A stretch of 64,000 nt of DNA, from assembly GCA_902728285.1 (NCBI GenBank), contig CACVBU010000982.1:441912-505911 (forward strand), read 5' to 3'. The DNA is from Clytia hemisphaerica. Lineage: Eukaryota > Cnidaria > Hydrozoa > Leptothecata > Clytiidae. Positions 46,601 through 56,584 of the stretch are shown here, piece by piece; within the stretch, counting starts at the first letter, position 1; every line of letters begins with the position of its first letter. The translations under genes and the position numbers were made by a program. The notes below the pieces were generated by a model. The model searched no databases. It saw only the letters and a list, made by a program, of their open reading frames with translations, and was not told where the DNA came from.

Positions 46601-49600
46601 TGGTGTAAGTCCAATTAGCCGGGAACGTCCAGTTATAATTCACCCAGTCTATATCACCATTTGGTAACTTTGCTGTATCGTTTGCAATCGGGAAAGTACA
46701 ATTACAGTTACCGAATAACGATCTTTCGATGTCGAAATTAGGTTTGGTGTCTGTAGTTGCGTTTCCAGTCTGGTTGCTGTAAAGGGTGTGGTTGACGGAG
46801 TTGAGGGTGTGGTTAAGATATGATGCATTGGTGGCGACAGTAGTGTGAGGAATGATGGTTTCTGTGATGTAGAGATCACAACCACAGCTTGCTTTACTGG
46901 TATTAGAGGTTCGTAATTTGAATTCGTGTTGCATTACGTCACATTTAGACAGCGTTGGGAAAGAACAATGACATGCAGCTTGCGTGTTATTGACGTTAAG
47001 TTCAGACATGTTACACGCACACGATCCACGTATGTCCGCATCTGGATCAGGCGGTGTTTCCGCTTGGCAGATTGTCCAAATGGTGTCAGTAAGCGGCAGT
47101 GGTACTTCATATAGAACAGGTTCTGGATAAAGCGGCTCTGATGTGGTGGCGGAGGCTGTGGTAGAAGCGGACTGAGCGGCGTTTGCTTCCTGCTCACGGC
47201 GTATTATCTCCGCATCTACGTAGTCATTGATTGCGTCAAGGTTACCTGAATAAATTTTTTAAAGAAAGTTTCGTTTCACAATACGTTATTTGATGAACAA
47301 AATGCGGCACCCCTACAAACCAGGGGCTCCCGGTTCGAACCTCCACTCTTTATATTATCCCGTTCTGTTTATAAGAATCGGCTGGACCCCGAAAAAACAC
47401 TGAAAAACTCTGTCCTAGATTACAAGGGATCTCCACGTAAAATCGACTCCATCATTCCTCAGCTTTTCGACGATCACACAGATGTATAACCGTACTTACG
47501 GCTATCCTTTCAAAAGTTCGCTCAACATTCAAATCACCTTGATTGGTCAAGTTTATGAAATTATAATGTAGTTGAGCCAAATCGACCAATAAGAGCTCAG
47601 AAAAACGATTCGATTGTTGAGTGAACCTTTGGAAGGATGGTCGTAAGTATTCTCAGCTGCTACCAATACGTTTTCGTACTATTCTCAATTTGTATAAAGT
47701 TGATGCATTAAACGAGGCAATGAAAAACATAATGAGTTTTAAATCCTTATTTTCTCTCTAAAGCTGTGCGGAACGAGATACATGTTTAGATAATGATGCT
47801 AATTGGCGCTGATAGAGATCTTATGAAAACTAAACAGCAAATCCACCTTTGAACAAGGGCTCTACTTAGGGCTCTACTAGGCATGTAAAATAAGTTGAGC
47901 ATACCTAGAGTAATGTTATTGAGTTGCAGAAATTCGTTTAATAAAGTATCCTCCAAAAATTCGGCACGTCTCCTGTCTTGCTCAAAATGCAATGCATCGT
48001 GAATCCCGTTGATATAAGCTTTAACGGAATCGTACGCATAAACAGCTCCTGAGTACTCCATCTGGAAAAGAACGGATTGCATTTAGTGGATTTTTGACAC
48101 TTTTAAATGAGACTGATTCCTCTCAAGCCCAAAGTAACCCAAACATTCCCTTCTCACAGACCAACTGGGAATCCTCCCCACTAGAAAAATTGACCAAAAT
48201 GTCGTTCCCGGTGCAAAATTATACTCTGATTTTTGTCCCCACTGAAAATAATAGAATAAATCAATCCTCGTTGCAAAGAATTCCATCCCTACTGAATTTT
48301 CTGATTTGAGAACAAAATAATTTAAACCCCGGTCATAAAAAATATGGGAATACCAATCCCCATCGAGTTTCAGTCCGTTGTTTTTACCCCTATTGGCTGA
48401 GAAAATCCTACCAAGAGAAAGGGGTGTACCCAGAATTGGCAACAGGGCAGTGTTCTCCAAAGTTTTAGTGAGACTCAATTTATCGGTTTATTACGTATTC
48501 CAGCAAGCTTTTAGTCCCACAAGCCAAGACAGCCAATATATGTTAAAAGTTTGACCTTATCATATAAATTAAACGAATAAAAGTTTCTCTCTGTCACTTC
48601 TGCCAACAACAATACTTACAGTGTTATTCCAGTCTTTCTTCTTATATCCCAAGATTTGTAACCGAAGATCGATCCGTTTGAAGAAGGTTGCGTAGAGCTT
48701 TTCATTCTCCATATCTTTGACGTCTTTCACACCAATGTTGATCACACCTTATGGAAGATGAATTGGATATTTGAAATGGTAGCTGGTTGTTGGTTAACCA
48801 AGTCAACAAAGGAAAGATTTAGGCTGCATTTTTTGACTGCATGAGTAAATATTATTTTGAAATTTGTTTCGCAGTTATGACGTTCCAAAAACTGAAGAGT
48901 CTTTTTATATGAAAATGAATATAATAGCACGATTATGCAAGAAGCTGATTGCTTCTTCTTCTTCATTTTTCATCTACACTTTTTAGATTTTTTTTTGCTA
49001 TCTAATTCGAACTCTATCAAAAGTTGTAGCCTTTTTTATCACAGTTGAAGTTTATTTGAGACAGACTTTATTCTAATCCTTGATATGCTTAAGAAAAGAT
49101 TACGTCGTTTTTTAAACAGAAACATCAAAAAATACCTGAATTCGAGCCCTCTTGCTATCTAGACGCAAAGAGGTCAAGTTTTTCCGAAAGAAAAGTGATT
49201 GTGTAATCTTGATTTATGCAAATTAAGAATAGATAAAGTAGGGTGGTCGCAGGAGGGGTTAGTACAAGCAAGCGAGGGCGTCAAATAGACATTAAGGGAC
49301 ATATCTTGCCCCTCCCCCTTACCCTTGTCTTTTAAAGCAGTCTTTAGTCCTAAAGGTTTATTTTAAGAAATATTCTTTCAAAGATTGGGTAAAAAATTTC
49401 TCTCTTTCATGAGAGTCTATAAGCGAGAGTTAAACTGGCAAAATAAATGGACTTTTACCCAGTAGCGTGAGCGAGTCGACTAAAATTCGAGCAAACTGGA
49501 AAGGCAATTTCAGAAGATTTTGATTTTGGTGCCCACTATGAAAAATAAATATCTTTGCAAAAATTACGCGAGCGAGGCGAGAACTTTTGGATAATTTCTC

Positions 49601-52600
49601 TCATTTAGGTCAAAAACTGCCAATTCTAAGACTTAAAAGCAAAGGGGCCCCAAAATAAGTAATCACAGGCGTACTTTTGCGCCCTTGACTTTCGGCGCCC
49701 CCTCAAAAAATCGGCCTCTAAGGTGCTCCTACCCCTTCCAGCACGCTACTGGTTTTACCACGTAATGCAAAGTCCTTACGTCAAAAGAAATCAGTAATAT
49801 CGATAAGATCTGAACTACCCGGAATTCGACCATGTCTATATTTTTAGAAAACAATGAAATAGGGGTTTTGGTTTTTAAAAAGAAAGACATGGTAGAATTC
49901 TGGGTTCTTCGAATCTTACTGATTGTGTAAAGGATAAGCTGTAATTTTGACACAAGCATATCAACGAATTATGTATAAGTGAGTATGCACTAACCTTCAA
50001 AGGCCTTATTATTGACAAACCATTCAGCTTCTTTCCACTCATTTTGATAAATGAAATCCAAAGTTATGAAGGCGTATTTCCCGTCATGCATATCCTCCTT
50101 GTAAGCGAGCGATAAAAGTTGTGCGATGATATCGTTACCACAGATGAAGAGCACCACTGTTGAAAAAAAATAACAAAACAAGTGATACTTTTATGGACCT
50201 ACCTGGTTATGCATTTATAATTGATATCTACGTGACGTGACCATTAAACAATCATTCAGAACACAAATAGTGACGATCTATCAAAATTAGTCGTTTGTTT
50301 CTTATAAAAAAAACGTTTACTGTAGAAACCAAAATTTCATGCTCTTGAAATATACTTTCACATTCAAGACTTTGTGAGCAAAAACAAACATCTAACTCAT
50401 CAAAAAATTGAGTAATTTGGCTAAGAACATTGTATGCTTATTAATAGTGATTCTTATAGATAAAGATGCGTTTTTTGAGCTGAAAAATTCTTTTTTTACA
50501 AAAATCTGCTTGAGCCATCTTTTACCTACTTTCATGCAAAAAATCAGAAAAAAACAATGATCCAATATTTCACAAAGTCGAAAAAACCCTTTTTTTGGCT
50601 GTTTTTTAGCTGAAATTTACCCCAAAAATTTTTTTCCAAAAATCGAGCTCCGTCACATTTGAGGGTTTATAGTTATGCATGTTTGTGCAAAAAAACATAA
50701 AGAATGAAAGAGCCAATCTCGAGAAAAGCTAATACCAAAGTAATTGATAATGTTCTTATAAAAAAATATCGAATTTGGCCAGTTTTTTTATAAAAACACG
50801 CCAAGCAAATCAAATTTTCTGTCTAAACACACATATTCTTCAAAAGTAAGCCCTCATGAGCAAAAAAAAACATATTCCTCATAAAAAAATTGAGTAATTT
50901 GACTAAGAACATTGATGTATGCTTATTACAAGTGATTCTTATAGATAAACATGCGTTTTTTGAGCCAAAAAATTTTTTTTGCAAAAATCTGCTTGAGCCA
51001 TCTTTTACCTATGATGGTACCCTACTTTCATGCAAAAAATCAGAAAAAATTAATGATCCAATTTTTCACAAAGTCCAAAAAACCTGTTTTTTAGCCGTTT
51101 TTTGGCCTAAATTTGCCCAAAAAAATTTTTTTTTCGAAAATCGGGCTCCGTCACATTTTGCCCATTACCATTTTGCACCTTTGTACCAAAAATCAAAAGA
51201 TTCCTATGATTCAATCCCGAGAAAAGTTGGTAACAGACGGACGGACGGACGGACGGACGGACGGACGGACGGACGAACACAGGTTAATTTATAGGACCTC
51301 CAGGTAGGTCCAAAAATTGTAACATCTATCATTACAGGGTGTTCCGAAAAAAAGTATCGAGTCGTATTACTTCTATAGAATGAAAGTTCTTCTGTGTGTT
51401 TCACCATGAACAGATAAATGGACATCTAATGGACATTTATCTTTTAAATTTTTTGATATTTACAAATCCATTTTCACTTTCGATCCGAAATTTTAGGATC
51501 TGAAATTTAGTGACTCAATCTATTTTCACTCCAAAATTTAAAAATTAAATTTTAGTCTACATGAAAGGAATAACTAATTTAGGTGAAACCTTGACACAAA
51601 ATTATCTCTACTTAGAAATGCGTTTTCAAATAGTTTTCAACACTGGTGAATCTTTGTAAGGAGCTGATTTCAACTATATAACTCTTATATGTTTTTAGGG
51701 GACCGCAGTGTCCCCAATTTTCATTTGAAAATAGTCGAATTATGTGCATAATTTTCTAAAATTCAAAAGAATTCAACCAACCATGAGAAAATATGCAATT
51801 AAAACACGATTAGAACAAAGAAAACACATTATCATTTAACACGTGCAATAGCATTCCCATTGCAATTAAGGGACCTCACACAGACACGCTTCATTTTAAG
51901 GAAAAAAGCTTGTATTTATTCTATTTGATAGTAATTCTATGCTTCGTTGCTGCCTGTTTTCAAAATTGGTATAAAAAGTCCGATAATATTCCGTCACAAT
52001 TTTATTTCTATGAATTACTAGGTAAAAGGATTGGATAGAGCTTGAACATTACTATTCTCCAATTTTTTCACAAGTTTGCAATATATTTTAGCAACACTTT
52101 CAACTCTGAAATGCAGAATTTCAACTGCGTGTATACTTTTGAAACACTTTTGTCACTCCAATAACTTTTTTTACGACTTGAAAAAATAGTATGCCAAAGT
52201 TTAGAGTCTGCGTCATAAAAGAACATCATAATTTGAATCCCATAATACTCTCTAAAATTATTCAGTACTTTTGAGTCAAAGTTTAGAAATTTTAGTCTGA
52301 GTTTTGACAAGCTGACGATGATTTTGCCTCTCTTATTGTTGTTATGATACAGATAAAAGACTTGAGAAGAGTAGAACAACAGAGACTTTTATCAAAGTGT
52401 TGACATTGTTAGCTAGGTATTCCCAAGAGGAATATCATCAAAATTTATTGTTTCATTTTATGGTTTTAACGAGGCGGCGGCGAAGCTGTTTGGAAATTGT
52501 ACCAAAAACCCCCCCAAAATAAGGTAATTGTAAGCTAAAACCAGGCTATTTAGAGTAATTGTGGCAGTTGAAAATATTTTCAAAAATAAATAGCGGGGAA

Positions 52601-52844
52601 GACGTTTCTCTGGGACCTTACAGTAAATGCTTGATCTCACCTCTACTTTGAGCCTTCAAAATATTGATAATCTGCGGAAATTCATAAGCTTCAATGGGTA
52701 CCAAGGGATAAAGTGTGGTATAGTTTGAAGAGTCAATTGAATCTTTAATAATGCCAAATGTTTCTGCGAAGCGTTCCTCTGTTGAATACACGATAGCCAA
52801 TTGATTCCATTTAAATTTCGATAAAGAATTTTGGATAATACGGG
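34698..52844 (-). CDS. Receptor guanylyl cyclase homologue with degenerate catalytic domain (5' end incomplete)
   Basis: Twenty phase-consistent exons in transcript order: 52844-52641, 50156-49995, 48747-48620, 48061-47905, 47245-46490, 45530-45303, 44984-44891, 44089-43843, 43118-43041, 42160-42056, 41591-41520, 40339-40156, 39428-39282, 38764-38587, 38062-37919, 37526-37403, 36971-36900, 36489-36315, 35624-35431, 34823-34698 (1190 aa plus an unseen start). Exons 1-4 are the ANF-receptor ligand-binding fold (NSLSKFKWNQLAIVY, YAYDSVKAYINGIH). Exon 5 is a Cys/N-glycan-rich insertion. Exon 6 is GYSGAVHINHLGDRF. Exon 7 is the membrane helix. Exons 9-14 are the kinase-homology domain (FIKRIN, LHGHLTSFN, DYG, LLWTAPE, IPPFRPHVRL, LCWDEFPANRP). 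Exon 15 is the signalling helix (ERTKELMAEK). Exons 16-19 are the cyclase domain (RIDDFSGFN, CGIVGLKFPVF). Both metal Asp positions remain, but the guanine-binding Glu (E to S) and transition-state Asn and Arg (to E and A) are lost. Probably catalytically weak or dead. Confidence 0.9.
34951..35370. mobile_element. Foldback element with ACCGGTTA ends in the last receptor-cyclase intron
   Basis: Ends ACCGGTTAGTGAGG and GTAACCGGTTAAC. The first 110 bp are themselves a near palindrome: GTGAGGGCTGTACTGAGAAA then TATTGCCCGAGGTC is inverted as GAGGGCAATATTTCACAGTA then CAGCCCTCATTAT. Confidence 0.7.
35991..36242. mobile_element. TAAGGCCGGTCTCCA MITE, copy 1
   Basis: TAAGGCCGGTCCCCACTTTC at the left is inverted as GTGGAGACTGGCCTTTA at the right. 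Inside are AAGATTACGTCATAAAAA and TGGAATTGCTTCATTT blocks shared with 60915-61164. In a receptor-cyclase intron. Confidence 0.75.
37583..37740 (-). pseudogene. Frameshifted partial duplicate of the receptor-cyclase exon at 38764-38587
   Basis: About 158 bp match 38681-38840 at roughly 95%. They span the acceptor, the start of the exon (encoding ...HFISKRCIPPFRP) and flanking intron. The run of five C in the real exon is four C here, which shifts the frame before the LDGRTLD segment. Homology stops at TCTAAAG, where the true exon continues to MMRLCWDEF. It sits in the intron between the signalling-helix exon and the first cyclase exon, so it is a decoy exon left by a local duplication. Confidence 0.8.
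39478..39880. mobile_element. GGACCTACCTG element, copy 1 (3'-truncated)
   Basis: Begins GATACTTTTATGGACCTACC. Its distal part (CTCCGTCACATTTTGG, ATTCCTATGATTCATC, CGAGAAAAGTTGGCAACAGA) matches the 50186-51315 copy. It ends in a short GAACGGACGAACGGAC run and lacks the inverted right end. Confidence 0.6.
39911..40062. repeat. 33-bp tandem repeat, about 4.5 copies
   Basis: The unit starts TTAGAAGGACGTCCATGTGA and continues AATTTTATTGATG. It is nearly identical between copies. An 11-codon period gives an open frame on the plus strand, but the block is intronic to the receptor cyclase on the other strand, so I read it as a minisatellite. Confidence 0.85.
40360..40490. repeat. Fragment of the CCCCACTGG repeat family
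   Basis: TTCCCACTGGAAAAATCGG, TCGTCCCCAGTGG and TTTTTGTCCCCACTGAAAAT. The same three words recur at 48150-48260. Confidence 0.5.
40790..40862. repeat. Fragment of the CCGCCAAATT repeat family
   Basis: CGCCAAATTAAGTTCTCTAC and a terminal TTCTTTAAGGT match the 4392-4844 element end. Confidence 0.45.
41059..41421 (+). pseudogene. Class I SAM-dependent methyltransferase fragment nested in a receptor-cyclase intron
   Basis: An uninterrupted 120-codon ORF opposite in direction to the host gene, in the intron between exons 41591-41520 and 40339-40156. It holds the SAM-binding motif I (SVIDIGCGTGNNT, residues 31-43), the acidic strand-2 loop (GHVIGIDP, 54-61) and a post-motif strand (FDLVITATVLNW, 99-110). 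This resembles the juvenile-hormone-acid/trans-aconitate methyltransferase-like group. It stops where about 130-150 more residues are expected (the Rossmann C-terminal half and substrate cap). No donor site precedes the stop. The absence of introns suggests a truncated retrocopy or a single remaining exon. It may still be expressed; intact codon use argues for a recent origin. Confidence 0.7.
44643..44781. repeat. 139-bp foldback MITE
   Basis: CACGAAAAAAGGTCGAGTAA then AGCTCTAATTGGCTGA is inverted as CAGCCAATCAGAGCTTTACT then CGACGTTTTTTCGTG. In the intron between the juxtamembrane and transmembrane exons of the receptor cyclase. Confidence 0.75.
45612..46083. repeat. 34-bp minisatellite, about 14 copies
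   Basis: The unit TAGAGGTCTGTGTATTAAGA, continuing TCAAATGTATTTTG, is repeated about 14 times with small indels. A longer block (TTTATTAAGACCAAATG to TAAGATCAAATG) recurs at about 45838 and 45956, showing higher-order duplication. Intronic to the receptor cyclase. Confidence 0.9.
46490..47245 (-). other. Exon encoding the Cys- and N-glycan-rich extracellular insertion of the receptor cyclase
   Basis: This single 756-nt exon (about 252 aa) starts NLDAINDYVDAEIIRREQEA and ends in the conserved hinge before the membrane (LMDFIYNSSFTG). Related receptors have only 15-20 residues between those points. The added part has a Ser/Thr/Pro linker, four CxC motifs (SCACN, CHCSFP, SCGCD, NCNCTFP), and about fifteen N-x-S/T sequons (for example LNHTL, VNHTL, SNQTG, YNWTF, ANWTY, TNFTL). 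I do not recognise a known domain. Confidence 0.8.
47491..47650. repeat. 160-bp foldback MITE
   Basis: CGTACTTACGGCTATCCTTT then CAAAAGTTCGCTCAACATTC is inverted as TTGTTGAGTGAACCTTTGG, then AAGGATGGTCGTAAGTA. Receptor-cyclase intron. Confidence 0.7.
48140..48430. repeat. CCCCACTGG-family fragment
   Basis: TTCTCACAGACCAACTGGG, CCTCCCCACTAGAAAAATTG and TTTTTGTCCCCACTGAAAAT match the words of 40360 and 14533. Receptor-cyclase intron. Confidence 0.5.
50186..51315. mobile_element. 1.1-kb GGACCTACCTGG element, copy 2
   Basis: Left TTTTATGGACCTACCTGG and right CTCCAGGTAGGTCCAAAAA are inverse repeats. The inside is an internally duplicated AT-rich unit with TCCGTCACATTTGAGG/TCCGTCACATTTTGCC and a terminal (ACGG)n. 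No coding capacity. In the receptor-cyclase intron just upstream of the 50156 exon. Confidence 0.7.
51236..51275. repeat. (ACGG)n microsatellite
   Basis: About ten uninterrupted ACGG units inside the distal end of the preceding element. Confidence 0.95.
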
Positions 52845-52944
52845 CTAAAAATTATAGAGATAACTATTAAAATTAAAAGAAAGAGACTTTAATTCATTAT
52901 TGCAAAGCAAATATAGATGTGGGGAGGAGAATTATTAAAGGAGA

Positions 52945-53192
52945 CACCCCTGTGTCACAGACCCAGTTGAAAAATTTGGCCAAAATATAGGCCCTGATGG
53001 GAAAAATGCCCTATGGTTTCAGCCCAACTGGGAAATTGACTGTGGTTACATTCCGATTCAAAAATTATAAAAAATTGCACTCCAAAATCATTCCACTGGA
53101 GTTTTTAAGCTTGGAACATTGGGATTACAATGGAAAATTTTATCCCCGCTGTTGGAAAAAGTTTCAATGGGGCTGTGAGACAGCGGTGTCTT
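52945..53192. repeat. ACACCCCTGTGTCACAGACC element
   Basis: ACACCCCTGTGTCACAGACC at the left pairs imperfectly with GGGGCTGTGAGACAGCGGTG at the right. TTTATCCCCGCTG inside matches the 32851 copy. Confidence 0.6.
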
Positions 53193-54145
53193 TAGATGAG
53201 CAACAAAAACAAAGTATTGAGGAATATTTTTTGTTTCCATGCTGAGGAACCCAGCAAAAATATCAGATCCATCACACGTTCTTTTATAAGAACAAATTAT
53301 ATAAGAATATAGGGCTCTGATGGCCAAATTACCTTAAAAATATTCTAAGGCTTTGAAGACGCTGAAACACCCAATTTCTTAGAAACTACGCAAAAATGAC
53401 TCACGAAATGGTGAAAACAAGAACATTTTAAAGAACTTTTTAGATGTTTAAAACTGAAAAACTTAAGAACCTCGAAAAGTTTTGAAAACTTTTGAAGTTT
53501 TCATAAAAATAAAACTTGTATTATTTCGAAAAGAAGGGTAAAGGAGAATAGAGGAGGAGTCAAAGCTAGCACAGGAATAAAAAATAATTGATATCAAAGT
53601 TTAAAATTGAATAAATATCTAAAAAATCTGTCATGCTGCGTTTCACAATATTTTTTATCCCAAACAAAAAATATTTCTTTTAAAATATCTCAATTTCATG
53701 GTTATACTAATTAAAAGTCTCCCTTTGTTAGACCTATTTGGAAATTTTTAAACCGTTTTAACTTTGAATTTGATCCATACTTTTGACCGAGCAAACAACT
53801 TTTGCAGTAGAGAAAGGTTTCAAAATTGATAAAGTTTGAGCTAGAAGGAGTAAAGGCAGAAAGAAAGTTATGTAGCAATTATTTAGCATATTAAAGAATC
53901 CTACTATAGAGTCCAAGGCTTTTAGGAACAATGGGTTTCGGGTGTGTGCGAGCCACAGGGATAAAAAAACATGAAACTGCAAAAATCGGCTCTCTCACAG
54001 GGTCATAAATTCTCGTAATTTGGACCAAAGTTTGAAAATGAAGGCTAAAAATTGTCGTAAAAACGTGAAAACGGGGCTTTCGAAATTTAGTCTCTTACAG
54101 GGTCAATTTTGCAAATTTTGGCTCGGACATACCCGTCAACCTAAC

Positions 54146-54245
54146 CTTTATCTAGTGAAATTCGATGAGATTTTTCCAAACTGTTAAGAATGTCATTTAT
54201 AGTCTTGTGTGATGGAGTCCAAGAGAAACCAGAGTTATTTACAGC
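54146..54245 (-). CDS. Candidate upstream exon of the receptor cyclase ectodomain
   Basis: An open 100-nt segment gives GFSWTPSHKTINDILNSLEK followed by SHRISLDK. It ends at a GTTAGG donor in phase 1, exactly the phase needed to join 52844 and read ...LDKARIIQNSLSKFKW, which fits the ANF-receptor fold. The acceptor (AAAAGCAG) lacks a pyrimidine tract and sits at the edge of a GCGTGAT word-run repeat. This keeps it tentative. Confidence 0.4.
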
Positions 54246-54254
54246 CTGCTTTTG

Positions 54255-54440
54255 AGCCCCCAGCAGTTTGCGTGATGTCTTGATTGTTATTTTTTTTGGC
54301 GTGACGGCGTAATCTATCACTTCATAAAGCGTGATTGGATTTGAGAGAGATTTTTGGCGTGAAAGGCGTGATTAGAATTTTGTTTTGGCGTGATGTGGTC
54401 AGGGGCTTCGTTGGGGTGGAGAACTCTGCGGGCGTGATCG
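54255..54440. repeat. GGCGTGAT word run
   Basis: TTTGCGTGATGTCTTGAT, TTGGCGTGACGGCGTAAT, AAAGCGTGATTGG and TTTGGCGTGATGTGG iterate one word. Same family as the right arm of 20145-20807. Confidence 0.5.
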
Positions 54441-56179
54441 GGGACTCCACTTGGACCTGTCCTCTGTTTTTGAATATTGTTGTTTTGTGCATATATAAAT
54501 TTATAATATAAATTTAATCCGAAAACTATTCCGTCGTCCTGTCAACGGAAAGCAAACAGGTCCATGGGAACTAGTCCCTTAATATTATAATTTGCTGCAA
54601 ATCGTCTATTTGCGGTTTGTTTAAACCTCTTAGATAATGATTTTCGCAACGTAAGTCTTTTTCGAACAAAGTCTCTTTTGAAATCAATATATCTGAAGAA
54701 GCTAATCAAATTTCAGAAAACCTTTCGAAAGTCGCATTAAAAGGAAAAGGGACATTTTTGTAGACTACACGAAGGAAATATTTGTTGATGGTGTTTTCAA
54801 ACTATCACCAGGAGAGTATTTTTCTTCCTTATAAGGAATATAGAGATGTACTTTGTTTGCAACACTCATTCACAGATGATAAGTTAGTGACGCTCCAAAA
54901 ACATACAATGCTTCCTGTTATTATAAAACCGAAACTGACGACGCTGAGTAATCATTACAGAGGAACATTTCTCATTATAAAAGCTAATTAGTTTTTGCGC
55001 ATTGCAATATTTATGCAGTTAATATTGTACCATCAAGAAAGTGTAAGGTTATCTTGCTTCTAAAGAAAAATTGTAAGTGTTTCGTTTTAATTTCTTGATT
55101 TTTACTTCCATAAAAGCGCCAATACATTTTATAGTAATTTTAACTACCATCGATGATACAGCAGCAGGAAGAGTTTCTTGATACCAGTATCAACAGCTAC
55201 TTTTGTACTCCATCATTTTTTTTCATCGGCTAAACGAGTTGAATCTGATAAAAACGTAAATTTCTGAATTTTTCAAATTTTAAAAATCGAGGACATATCT
55301 TGAATACGTTATTCGACCATTCCTCTACCATCAAACTCCAGGTCAAAATCCTGGTCACTCAATTGATTAGTGTCTTCCGCTTCTACGAGTGGTTAAGGTG
55401 GAGTCTAGATGTCCTCTTTTGGATATACAATCTCGGTCAAAATATGTTGAAAATTTTGGTTAATTCCTCGTTTTTAGCAATTTAAAGTTCGAGCGAGAAA
55501 GTCGCTTTTGGACTAATTAATAAACTTATTCGAATATTTCAATTCGGGAGGGGTTTATAGACTTCCAGGCTATATTCTGAGCCCTATTGGACCATTCTTC
55601 GACGTTAAAACTCTACCCTTCCAACCTAATTTAGAGCACTTCCAAATCGATTGTGGCTATAAGATTTCGTGGGAATTTCCCTTTTTTCTCAAATATATTA
55701 CAACCATGATTGTAGCTCTTCTACGCTCGAACAAGTTCTGTTTTCGGTGTCTTTAAGAATCCATATGTAGTGGGAATCAATTGTTGTTTACAATTTCTGA
55801 CTATTCTGTGAGACTAATGTGGTAGATAACTGAAGTACGTCAGAAAAAGGCGGAATGGATTTTTACCCAAACACTTCGCTCTAAATAAAAATAATAAAGG
55901 ATATAGCGGTTCCAAAAGAAACTGTAATCTGATAATGAATGGTGGTTATTGATTCGATGGAGTGGGTTTTTCCTATACAGGAATTCGTCACGGAAAATCG
56001 TCAGAACATAATCTGAATGACAAAACCAGACACAGTAGTGATCAAATTAGATCTTTGAAGTTGCAAATTTAATGGAGGTTTCAGTGATATGCCAGTAACC
56101 AAATTAATACAGACATTGACATGTACAAAAATAGCATTTTTAAGGATATTACCAAGACTAACAGTCGCTGTAACCTAAC

Positions 56180-56350
56180 CTGAGATCAGACTGTGAATGT
56201 TTTCTGCGCACCACGCTGAATCTCTAAAGGGATTTGTGAAAACATAACAATCTGACGAATATGCAATCTCGAAATCGTAAGGACCACGTTCGTCTGAAAG
56301 GACTAGGAACGACAACAAAGTTGCGTGATTGTGTTTATGAATAGGGCGCC
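56180..56350 (-). CDS. Possible N-terminal exon of the receptor cyclase
   Basis: Open frame giving PYDFEIAYSSDCYVF then AWCAENIHSLIS before a GTTAGG donor (phase 1). Content is compatible with the first ligand-binding subdomain (strand, Cys, helix). No start codon or convincing acceptor precedes it, and an in-frame TAA lies at its upstream edge. At least one more exon would be needed to reach 54245. Confidence 0.3.
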
Positions 56351-56507
56351 GTATCAGTTTTTAACTTTCCGACGCACAACAAGATTTTTATTGTAGAATT
56401 TTCCGCGGGAGTACTATTTTCCTCAGATGTATAATTTTCAAGCGCCTTCAGTTTACCGAGCGCGTAAGAAAATTACGAGCAGCTGATATCAGGTCATTGT
56501 AACCAAT

Positions 56508-56513
56508 ATATAC
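56508..56513 (+). promoter_or_regulatory. TATA-like element before the BCCT gene
   Basis: ACCAATATATACCG lies about 75 nt before the start codon at 56585; it combines a CCAAT-like and a TATA-like motif. Weak evidence. Confidence 0.3.
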
Positions 56514-56584
56514 CGTTTGACCCAGTGTTAATATATCGTTGTTTTAACCCAGTCAGTCAACCAGTTAATTGATTTCTTTCGAAA

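Noticed and set aside
47325..47350. GGTTCGAAC, resembling a tRNA T-arm or B box
   Set aside because: No acceptor stem, anticodon arm or A box at the right distance; a tRNA or tRNA-derived SINE is not supported.
50890..51294. 134-codon plus-strand ORF ending in TDGRTDGRTDG
   Set aside because: Created by the (ACGG)n run and AT-rich body of a repeat element; no domain.
53758..53982. Hydrophobic 74-codon minus-strand ORF that could be a signal peptide or membrane segment
   Set aside because: Considered as the missing N-terminus of the receptor cyclase, but no donor in a compatible phase and no ectodomain-like continuation were found.
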